From positions 1-5,627 of the forward strand of contig JAUWDP010000089.1 of the NCBI GenBank assembly GCA_030608725.1: 5,627 nt of DNA, in the 5' to 3' direction. The notes under the pieces are model-generated. The model was given only the letters and a program-made list of their open reading frames with translations, did no database searches and had not been told where the DNA came from. Origin of the DNA: Candidatus Bathyarchaeota archaeon. GTDB taxonomy: Archaea; Thermoproteota; Bathyarchaeia; TCS64. Positions 1 to 5,627 of this stretch are shown one piece after another. The position numbers and the translations under genes are program-made. The first letter of the stretch is position 1. Every line of letters begins with the position of its first letter.

Positions 1-2
1 TC

Positions 3-104
3 ACTGAAGAGGACGAGCTCAGGGACTTCCTCATCAAGGAGTCCAAGCTCACCGGGCAGACCCCCCTGGACATCTACTCAGGCGAACCAAGGGGCAGCCC
101 CTGA
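3..104 (+). CDS. C-terminal end of an unidentified protein (5' partial)
   Basis: This is an open frame entering from the left edge and ending in TGA at 102-104. The 33 visible residues begin TEEDELRDFLIKESKLTG and end in SGEPRGSP. The segment is charged and probably helical at first, then has a short Gly/Pro-rich tail typical of a soluble protein's C terminus. It contains no motif that I recognise, so no function is assigned. Support for coding is the open frame, the plausible composition, and the terminator-like hairpin and T-run that begin right after the stop codon. It converges tail to tail with the minus-strand operon, with only 38 bases between the two stop codons. Confidence 0.6.
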   Translation, partial: TEEDELRDFLIKESKLTGQTPLDIYSGEPRGSP

Positions 105-105
105 G

Positions 106-130
106 GCCCCCCCTTTCGGGGCATTTTTCT
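106..130 (+). terminator. Hairpin plus T-run terminator of the plus-strand gene
   Basis: GCCCC (106-110) can pair with GGGGC (118-122) across a 7-base loop, followed by ATTTTTCTT (123-131). The T-run lies on the plus strand just after the stop at 102-104, so it would stop transcription of the plus-strand gene. Archaeal termination depends mainly on the T-run, so the hairpin may be secondary. Another GCCCC at 97-101 could compete for the same right arm. Read on the minus strand, the hairpin has no T-run after it, so it is not an obvious terminator for the operon. Confidence 0.6.
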
Positions 131-142
131 TAATAAGAGGAC

Positions 143-2359
143 CTAATTCCGCCTGTTCAGGTGGAAGATAGTTAGAACTCCAAGCAACACACCCAGCAGC
201 ACGGGAACAAACGGTATAGGAATTCCTCGCCTCGGCTCCTCTGGCTCCTCTTCTTGATCGGGTCCAGGTTCTGGCCCCGGCTCCGGCTCGGGTTCCTCCA
301 CCTGAACCTCTTCGTAGCCAGCGCTCAGCTCGGTATCCTCGTTCAGGTCGACGACCCTCTCCTCTGCAGTGACGCCGTCATCCCAGCCGGTGAAGGTGTA
401 GTTTTTCCCTTCGAAGGTCAACGCCTCCGACATGCTTATTGTGTAGGAACCCTCCTCGAGGCTCTCGGAGTATGGAGTCGTGTATCCAACGCCGTCCAGG
501 GTGAAGGAGAAACCGTCGATGGGAGACGAGTCAACTGACAACGTATAGGTGGGAGGAGCCGGGGCGCTGACGGAGAAACTTCCCAGGGCCGTCTCTCTGT
601 TGCCAGCGAAGTCCCAGGCCTCCACCATGACCCGAAGCTCCGACCCCTCAGGGGCGTCCAGTATCGTGAAATCATAGTGGGTCTCTGGGTATTCGAGAAC
701 ATAGTTGTCCTTGTTGACTCTTGGAGAGAAGGACAGATCCACAGGAGTCCAGGCTTCCCCCCCATCAGTCGAGTACGTGGCAGTCACTGTCCTAACGCCC
801 CAGCCAGTGTCCTCAACGTCAATGGTAACAGAGATGTCTGCCCCCGGTTCGTATTCCATGGGGAATCCTATTTGGATCGAGGGTTTGGCCTCGTCTGGCT
901 CCGCGGCGAGGGTCAGGTTCAGGATGCTGTTGGCGGGAATATCCAGCGTCGCAATGAAGTAGTGGCCTGCCTCCGTCGTCACCGTCTCGACTCCTTCAGG
1001 TTGGGCCGGGTAGAACTGATAGTCCTCCACAGGGTGCTCCCCGCTGACCACGAACTCCAAAACGGCATCCGTCAGATCCCGGTTGAGGCCGTTCTCCACG
1101 ATGGCTGAGACTGCGGTTCCGGTCCCGTCGTTGAATGTCTTGTAGTACCACTCGACGTACCCGGTAGGGATCGAGTTGGGCGGATCGAACATCCCCGCTT
1201 TGGTATACTCGTCGTATCCGATGTTACCCTCTGAATCAACCTCGATGAGGCGGGTGCCGGGGTAATATCCCGAAGGTAGGCTTCCCCCCGATGGGGCCGT
1301 GGTGACGAAGTGGTGCCTTTCGTTGTAGATGTAGATGACGTCCCTGTGGACGTGGCCAGTCAGGATCAGTCTGATGTCGTACTCCTCAACCAGCCTGAGC
1401 AGCTCGCCAGCGACTCCGATGTTTTCTTTCCATGTGAAATACATATAGTCCTCAAGGTCCCCCATATTCTCCCAGCTTCCCGTAATTTCTCCTCCGTCAC
1501 CCGCACTGAACAGGGGGTGGTGGAATCCGATTATCTTGACCTTGTCCGGGTGCCGCTGCAGGACCCCCTCAGCCCATCGCAGGTGTTCCGGGGTCATGTA
1601 GCCTCCGCCATCGGAGTCGAGGGCCAGGAAGAGGAAGTCTCCCAGCGTGATCGAATAGTTGGTCAGCCCGGCGTAGCGCTGGTAGTAGATCGATCCTGAG
1701 CCGTAGTCGTGGTTCCCCGGGAGGAAGAAGCCGGGGACCTCCAGCCAGTCCAGTATGGCCTGGAAGTACCTCCAAGCGCTGGCCGTGGTCTCCAGATCCA
1801 CTATGTCTCCCGTGAATATGATGAAGTCGGGTCGGATCAGGTTGGCCTCATAGAAACTTGTGGCGAAGACATCGGCGCCGTCGGCCAAGTGGGTGTCCGT
1901 AACATGGCCTATCGTGAACTTTTCAGGCCATTCTTCAAGAACCCACACGCATCTGGGCTGAACATGATCTATATCATCTCTCCCATCGCTATATTCCAAG
2001 TTGAGTGAATAGAGCCCAGTACGCATGATTCCGGGGACTTGGAAGAACAGGGTCCAGCCCCTCGCAGTCGAATAGCTGCTGTTCTCAATTATGAGCGGTG
2101 AGGAAACATATTTGGAAAACAATCTCGCCGTCCATCCGTCCGCGCCTGCTCCGACATCAACCTCGACTCTCAGAGTGCCTCCTAGGAGGACGGGCTCAGG
2201 ACATGTAGGCAGGGGGTATTTTACAGGAGAGGTGTAGATCACCAGCGTCTGGCCATAGATCCATGCATCATCCGAAATGATAATTGTACAGACCGCAAAC
2301 AGAACCAGCAGGATTGCTGAGATCGGTTTCAGGGTTTTCTTTATGACGGGTTTCATCAT
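143..2359 (-). CDS. Secreted, membrane-anchored calcineurin-like metallophosphoesterase
   Basis: Predicted two-metal phosphoesterase (phosphomonoesterase or phosphodiesterase) acting outside the cell. Numbering uses the 738-residue protein from the ATG at 2359. Residues 1-30 are a basic then hydrophobic signal segment. Residues 38-145 form a beta-rich domain. The catalytic domain spans about 148-385 with the full motif set: D155-x-H157, GDIVD (184-188), GNHD (215-218), HH (280-281) and GHVH (335-338). Beta domains follow, at about 400-485 and 490-598. The second is Ig-like, with AWDFAGN near its end. Residues 604-683 are a PEGA/InlB-B-like repeat domain, then a Pro/Glu linker (about 688-709), a hydrophobic anchor (712-733) and a short basic tail. 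The ATG at 2359 is preferred because it overlaps the ATPase stop (TGATG) with GGAGG 7 bases upstream. A TTG at 2362 and an ATG at 2356 are alternatives. The metal-site motifs make the fold nearly certain; the substrate is unknown. Confidence 0.93.
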   Translation of the reverse strand: MMKPVIKKTLKPISAILLVLFAVCTIIISDDAWIYGQTLVIYTSPVKYPLPTCPEPVLLGGTLRVEVDVGAGADGWTARLFSKYVSSPLIIENSSYSTARGWTLFFQVPGIMRTGLYSLNLEYSDGRDDIDHVQPRCVWVLEEWPEKFTIGHVTDTHLADGADVFATSFYEANLIRPDFIIFTGDIVDLETTASAWRYFQAILDWLEVPGFFLPGNHDYGSGSIYYQRYAGLTNYSITLGDFLFLALDSDGGGYMTPEHLRWAEGVLQRHPDKVKIIGFHHPLFSAGDGGEITGSWENMGDLEDYMYFTWKENIGVAGELLRLVEEYDIRLILTGHVHRDVIYIYNERHHFVTTAPSGGSLPSGYYPGTRLIEVDSEGNIGYDEYTKAGMFDPPNSIPTGYVEWYYKTFNDGTGTAVSAIVENGLNRDLTDAVLEFVVSGEHPVEDYQFYPAQPEGVETVTTEAGHYFIATLDIPANSILNLTLAAEPDEAKPSIQIGFPMEYEPGADISVTIDVEDTGWGVRTVTATYSTDGGEAWTPVDLSFSPRVNKDNYVLEYPETHYDFTILDAPEGSELRVMVEAWDFAGNRETALGSFSVSAPAPPTYTLSVDSSPIDGFSFTLDGVGYTTPYSESLEEGSYTISMSEALTFEGKNYTFTGWDDGVTAEERVVDLNEDTELSAGYEEVQVEEPEPEPGPEPGPDQEEEPEEPRRGIPIPFVPVLLGVLLGVLTIFHLNRRN
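233..298 (-). repeat. Low-complexity Pro/Glu/Gly linker-coding tract
   Basis: Degenerate in-frame repeats code for alternating E-P, G-P and E-E residues, between the last beta domain and the C-terminal membrane segment of the phosphoesterase. Such acidic proline-rich stalks usually hold surface domains away from the membrane, here presumably across an S-layer space. It is a low-complexity coding tract, not a mobile repeat. Confidence 0.75.
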
Positions 2360-3430
2360 CAATCATCCTCCAATGGAAGTATAACCGTGTCGCTCTGGGG
2401 TAGGTAGACCCTGAGCGTCTCGCCCACCGGCGTCTCGATGTCTGAGGGGACGTCGACGAGGAGCTTGTTCCCCTTCACGTCTATCCGGACTTCGGTGTGA
2501 TGGCCCACGAAGGCAGCCCACTCTGTGACGCCCTCGAAAACGTTGTGGGGTTCGTCAGGCGTCTTCACCATGAAGCTCTCGGGCCTCAGGACGCATGTAA
2601 CTTTATCGCCTTCCCGTATGTCCATGTCGGCGGTGGAGGCCACACCGTGGACGTACGAGTCCCCTACCTTGACCCGTATGGATTCTCCTGCGTTCTCCAC
2701 AACCCCCTCGAGCAGGGTCCCCCTGCCGATGAAGGTAGCTATGAAGATGTTGTTGGGCCTCCTGTAGATCTCCAAGGGGGAGCCCACCTGCCTGATGACT
2801 CCGTGGTCCTGGATGGCGATGCGGTCGCTGATGACCATCGCCTCCTCCTGGTCGTGGGTTACGTAGATGGTGGTGATCCCCAGCTTCTTCTGGAGGTCCT
2901 TGATCTCCTCCCTCATCTCCACCCTGAGCTTCGCGTCAAGGTTGCTCAGGGGTTCGTCTAGGAGGAGGAGATCCGGGTTGATGACTAGCACCCGGGCCAG
3001 GGGCTACCCTCTGCTGCTGGCCCCCGCTAAGCTGGCTGGGGAACCGATCTCCAAGGCCGCCCAGCTTGACTAGCTCCAGGACTTCTTGGACCTTGTCCTT
3101 GATCTCCTCGTTGGATATCTTCCTCACTTTGAGGCCGTAGGCCACGTTCTCGTGGACCTTCATGTGGGGCCAGAGGGCGTAGTTCTGGAAGACCATCCCC
3201 GTATTCCGCTTATACGGCGGAAGGTCTGTCACGTCCTCGTCCCCGAAATAGACCCGCCCCTCGTCCGGATACTCCAGACCCGCCACCACCCTCATCGTGG
3301 TGGTCTTCCCGCAGCCGCTGGGCCCCAGGAGGGTGAAGAACTCCCCGTCCTCGATCTTGAGGTTCACGTCGCCAGCCGCGACCACGTCCCCGAACCTTTT
3401 CGTGATTCCTTTCAGAACTACTTCAACCAT
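2359..3430 (-). CDS. ABC transporter ATPase (PotA/FbpC/UgpC type), interrupted by a frameshift
   Basis: Nucleotide-binding subunit that would power the adjacent permease from the cytoplasmic face. The first frame (3430 down to about 3004) gives Walker A GPSGCGKTT (residues 36-44), the Q-loop Q82 and the signature LSGGQQQ (134-140). Just after RVA (143) it runs into an unrelated reading and stops at 2936. The other frame continues exactly with LARVLVINPD, Walker B LLLLDE (154-159), D-loop SNLD (162-165), switch H192 in VTHD, and a C-terminal TOBE-like domain (about 240-356). Removing one base from the G run at 3000-3003 joins the two into 356 residues, normal for this importer family. The gene starts 3 bases after the permease stop, with GGGAG 8 bases upstream. 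As written, the product would lack Walker B and be inactive. Family assignment is firm; intactness in the organism is uncertain. Confidence 0.92.
2367..2371 (-). promoter_or_regulatory. Shine-Dalgarno site of the phosphoesterase
   Basis: On the minus strand GGAGG lies inside the last codons of the ATPase gene, 7 bases before the ATG at 2359, which itself shares one base with the ATPase stop (TGATG). The spacing favours this ATG over the TTG at 2362 (4-base spacing) and the ATG at 2356 (10 bases). The overlap suggests translational coupling of the phosphoesterase to the ATPase. Confidence 0.75.
3000..3003 (-). other. Frameshift site (one extra base) in the ATPase gene
   Basis: The plus strand has GGGG here, read as CCCC on the coding strand in GTA-GCC-CCT-GGC. 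With three C's it would read GTA-GCC-CTG-GCC-CGG, giving the conserved R-V-A-L-A-R. The downstream frame has a TAG at 3004-3006 immediately before the junction, so the two frames meet only at this run. The joined length of 1071 bases is an exact multiple of three. Confidence 0.9.
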
Positions 3431-3433
3431 TTT

Positions 3434-5281
3434 CTACACTCCCAGGAATGCCACCTTCTGCTTCAGCACGTAGTTGGAGATGACCATGGCCGTTATCTGG
3501 ACCGCCATCAGCAGGACGCAAAGGCTTGCCCCGATGCTCACCGCCCCCACCGCGGCGGCCCCGTAGATGATCTGGCTGATGAAGAAGGTGATGGGCACCC
3601 TGTCCTCCCTGAACGCCCCGAGGGTGACGCTGGTGCTGACCTCCGACATCGAGTAGACGAAGGATAGGATGCTCCCGCCTAGGATGTGGCCGGCGATGAG
3701 GGGCAGCACGATCTTGAAGAATGTGGTGGGCCTGTTGGCGCCTAGGTTCATCGAGGACTCCTCGAGGCTCTTGTCCACCTGCTGGAGGCCCGCGGAGATC
3801 GACCTCGTGGTGAAGGGGAGCCGCCTTATTGAATAGGCGAACACCAGGAGGAGGGCGGGGTCGAGAAGGGGATCCAATAGAGATCCCCTGAAGACCCCTG
3901 AGGAGAATAACATGAAGTAGCCCACTGCCAACGCTATGCCTGGCACGGCAACGGGGATTGTGGCCAGCACGTCGAGGACGGAGCTCCCGGGCAGATTCTT
4001 CCTGGAGGCCACATATGCGATGCTCGCCCCGACAAGGACCATGATCACCACGGCGAAGCCGGAGTAGATGAGGCTGTTCACGATCGCCCGGGACACGTCT
4101 GGGTTGGTGATCAGAGTGGCAAGGTATTCACCCGTCACCTTGGTGGGCAGCGTGCCGCTGATGGCCCAGTTGGTGGTCGCGAGGAGCACCGTCCCTATCT
4201 GGGGCATCGAGGCCAAGGTGACAAAGAAGACGAGGAAGACGATGATGGTAATCTGGGTGGCGAGAGAAGGCGTCCTCAGCCGCGGGCTCCATCGGCCCCC
4301 CTTGCTCAGCATCGCGTAGGTCCGGAGGTTGACGTATCGTCGTATTGCTAGGAAGCCGACGACAGCCAGCACGAGGATGATGACCGCCAGGGCTAGGATC
4401 TTCGGCGATATGCTGCCGGTCAAGGCCTCAGCAAATGAACTGTATATTTGATATGATACCAACTTCCTTGACAGGGGGTTCGCCCTCGCCCCGGTGAAGC
4501 CGATGGGGGCGCCCAGGTCCTCAAGGCTGAAGATGAAGACGATGATGGCCCCTGCGGCCAGCCCAGGACGGAAGAGGGGGAAGGTGACGGTCCTGAACAG
4601 CCTGAACCCCTTCGCTCCGAGGTTCTCCGCCTGCTCCTCGACGCTGGGGTCGATGTTGTTCAGGGAGGCCAAGACGTTCAGAAACACGATGGGATAATAG
4701 GAGAGGGTCTGGGCAAGGGTCACTCCCACGAGGCCGTCGATGTCGAGCCTCCAGGGAAGCAGGTGGAGCAGGTCCACTAGGATGTAGTTGATCAGCCCTC
4801 CCCTCGGGTTGAACAGCTTACCTATCACGTAGGCGTTCACGAACGGGGTCGCCAGGAGGGGGACGAGGAGGAGCACCCTGAATAAGCCCTTCCCGGGAAA
4901 TCTATAGCGGCCCATTAGCATCGCCGCCACGACCCCGATGATGGAGCAGAATATGGTCACCATAAAGGCTACTATCAGCGAGTTCAGGAGGATACCGTAG
5001 TCGTAGCCCCATAGATACATAACTCCCCTGCGCACATCGAACAGCCTCCCGCCCCTGGGGGTGAAGGAGACATACTCGGGGCTGCTCAGTAGATTCATGA
5101 ACCAGCTGAGGGAGAACTGGCCCCTCAGGAGGAAGGCCTGGCTGATCATGAGGGCGATGGGCGCGATGAGGAAGACTATGAGGATCGAGTAGGCCACCAG
5201 GGACTGGATGGCCGTCATCGAGTCCATCTCTCTCCTGAGAGAGCTGAAGGTCTTCCTGAGGTCCACTTGAGGAATCCTCAT
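3434..5281 (-). CDS. Fused two-domain ABC transporter permease (FbpB/ThiP/PhnU/AfuB-like)
   Basis: Membrane channel of an ABC importer, 615 residues, about twice the length of a single permease subunit. I count about 12 hydrophobic segments in two halves: roughly 27-51, 97-123, 133-156, 182-206, 240-262 and 294-313, then 342-368, 399-425, 433-459, 470-490, 527-550 and 567-602. Each half carries the EAA loop that contacts the ATPase. One begins VEEQAENLGA at 214-223 and runs through FPLFRPG; the other begins LEESSMNLGA at 506-515 and runs through LPLIAG. Fused permeases of this form occur in iron(III), thiamine, aminoethylphosphonate and hexose-phosphate importers, so the substrate stays open. 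The loop at about 57-93, rich in Gly, Arg and aromatics, is probably extracytoplasmic. An in-frame TAA at 5291-5293 rules out a longer N terminus. No clear Shine-Dalgarno precedes the ATG; Met19 and Met22 are less likely starts. It lies 23 bases after the binding-protein stop. Confidence 0.93.
   Translation of the reverse strand: MRIPQVDLRKTFSSLRREMDSMTAIQSLVAYSILIVFLIAPIALMISQAFLLRGQFSLSWFMNLLSSPEYVSFTPRGGRLFDVRRGVMYLWGYDYGILLNSLIVAFMVTIFCSIIGVVAAMLMGRYRFPGKGLFRVLLLVPLLATPFVNAYVIGKLFNPRGGLINYILVDLLHLLPWRLDIDGLVGVTLAQTLSYYPIVFLNVLASLNNIDPSVEEQAENLGAKGFRLFRTVTFPLFRPGLAAGAIIVFIFSLEDLGAPIGFTGARANPLSRKLVSYQIYSSFAEALTGSISPKILALAVIILVLAVVGFLAIRRYVNLRTYAMLSKGGRWSPRLRTPSLATQITIIVFLVFFVTLASMPQIGTVLLATTNWAISGTLPTKVTGEYLATLITNPDVSRAIVNSLIYSGFAVVIMVLVGASIAYVASRKNLPGSSVLDVLATIPVAVPGIALAVGYFMLFSSGVFRGSLLDPLLDPALLLVFAYSIRRLPFTTRSISAGLQQVDKSLEESSMNLGANRPTTFFKIVLPLIAGHILGGSILSFVYSMSEVSTSVTLGAFREDRVPITFFISQIIYGAAAVGAVSIGASLCVLLMAVQITAMVISNYVLKQKVAFLGV
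3439..3443 (-). promoter_or_regulatory. Shine-Dalgarno site of the ATPase
   Basis: On the minus strand GGGAG lies within the last codons of the permease gene, 8 bases before the ATPase ATG at 3430. It supports that start codon and translation within a polycistronic mRNA. Confidence 0.6.
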
Positions 5282-5304
5282 TTCGGCATGTTAAGTGTAG
5301 CGTG

Positions 5305-5627
5305 TCACGGGGTCAGGGCCACCACTTGGGCTCTGACTGAGTCGTACCTGACCTCTGACGCCTCGATCCACTCGTCGACTAGGTTGGTCTTGAAGGTGAC
5401 GTCGGTCATCAGCTTTTTGGCTATCGACTGGGCATACTCCTCGGTGAAGGTCTCCGTCTCCCCGGTGTCTGGGTCGGTGAACTCTAAGAGGAGGGGGTTG
5501 CTCAGCTGATCGACGAGGTCGACGAACTGGGCCTGGGTGATATCCCCGTCGGCCTTTGCTTGAGCGAGATCTAACCATGCATCCCATAATTTTAATTGGG
5601 ATCTTACAAGGGTCGCATGGAAGAAGT
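5305..5627 (-). CDS. Probable ABC transporter substrate-binding protein, C-terminal part (start outside window)
   Basis: This frame is open from the right edge to a TGA at 5305-5307 and gives 106 residues, starting FFHATLVRSQLKLWD and ending RAQVVALTP. It includes LDLAQAKADGDITQAQF, a Thr/Glu/Asp-rich stretch and a helical end with DEWIEASEVRYD. The visible part is mainly amphipathic helix, as in the C-terminal lobe of extracellular binding proteins. No diagnostic motif is visible, so the call rests on position: it directly precedes a fused permease and its ATPase, on the same strand, 23 bases upstream. It would bind the substrate outside the cell and deliver it to the permease. The signal peptide, any lipobox and the ligand site are outside the window. 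The promoter of the operon is expected upstream of this gene. A different upstream operon gene cannot be excluded. Confidence 0.75.
   Translation of the reverse strand, partial: FFHATLVRSQLKLWDAWLDLAQAKADGDITQAQFVDLVDQLSNPLLLEFTDPDTGETETFTEEYAQSIAKKLMTDVTFKTNLVDEWIEASEVRYDSVRAQVVALTP

Noticed and set aside
91..101. GGGGC-A-GCCCC inverted repeat at the end of the plus-strand gene
   Set aside because: The loop is too short unless pairs are opened, and no T-run follows directly. It lies within coding sequence and is at most an alternative arm for the terminator hairpin.
677..1108. Plus-strand open frames inside the phosphoesterase gene, including those at 254-538, 1310-1699 and 1709-2008
   Set aside because: All are antisense to a gene with a complete set of catalytic motifs and show no recognisable features of their own.
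2275..2300. Possible lipoprotein signal (LFAVC) in the phosphoesterase N terminus
   Set aside because: Val precedes the Cys instead of Gly/Ala/Ser and the hydrophobic stretch continues past the Cys, so an ordinary signal segment fits better; the C-terminal anchor already explains membrane attachment.
2359..2991. A separate 210-residue gene starting at the GTG at 2991
   Set aside because: It lacks Walker A and the signature motif, begins in the middle of a conserved ATPase segment, and has no Shine-Dalgarno. It is the second half of the frameshifted ATPase.
3086..3667. A 193-codon plus-strand open frame across the ATPase/permease junction
   Set aside because: It lies antisense to conserved ATPase and permease motifs, is rich in His/Asp/Pro/Val as expected from reverse-strand reading of high-GC genes, and matches no domain I know.
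5291..5587. A 98-codon minus-strand frame with an ATG start
   Set aside because: The product is an Arg/Pro/Gly/Ser-rich shadow sequence. The overlapping frame ending at 5305 has normal protein composition and reaches the right edge without a stop.

Overview
The window reads as archaeal DNA with moderately high GC content (by eye). It is densely coded, with Shine-Dalgarno-led genes in a tight operon. The best taxonomic hint is the surface phosphoesterase. It has an N-terminal signal, a glycine/threonine-rich beta repeat of the 'SSPIDGFSFTLDG…YTTPYSESL' type, a Pro/Glu linker and a C-terminal membrane anchor. I associate this layout with Thermoproteota/Bathyarchaeia-like archaea. The lineage is an inference, not a proof.

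Layout: positions 3-104 hold the last 33 codons of an unidentified plus-strand gene, followed at once by a GC hairpin and T-run that look like its terminator. The rest of the window (143-5627) is one minus-strand operon, transcribed right to left. It contains the C-terminal end of a probable ABC-transporter substrate-binding protein (5305-5627, start outside the window), a 615-residue permease made of two fused permease halves (3434-5281), its ATPase (2359-3430) and a secreted, membrane-anchored calcineurin-like metallophosphoesterase (143-2359). The gaps are 23 nt, 3 nt and a 1-nt TGATG overlap, so co-transcription and translational coupling are likely. The operon promoter is not in the window.

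The ATPase is broken in this sequence. One extra base in the G run at 3000-3003 (plus strand) throws the frame between the ABC signature and Walker B. Removing one base restores a continuous 356-residue protein with every expected motif, so this is either an assembly or sequencing error or a very recent mutation.

How the genes may work together: the binding protein and the FbpB/ThiP/PhnU/AfuB-like fused permease, driven by the ATPase, would import a small substrate. The translationally coupled phosphoesterase sits on the outer face of the membrane. This suggests a surface 'cleave then import' module for a phosphorylated or phosphodiester nutrient. The substrate cannot be read from the sequence. 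No RNA genes, CRISPR arrays, insertion sequences or attachment sites were seen, and there is no gene-free stretch longer than about 40 bases.
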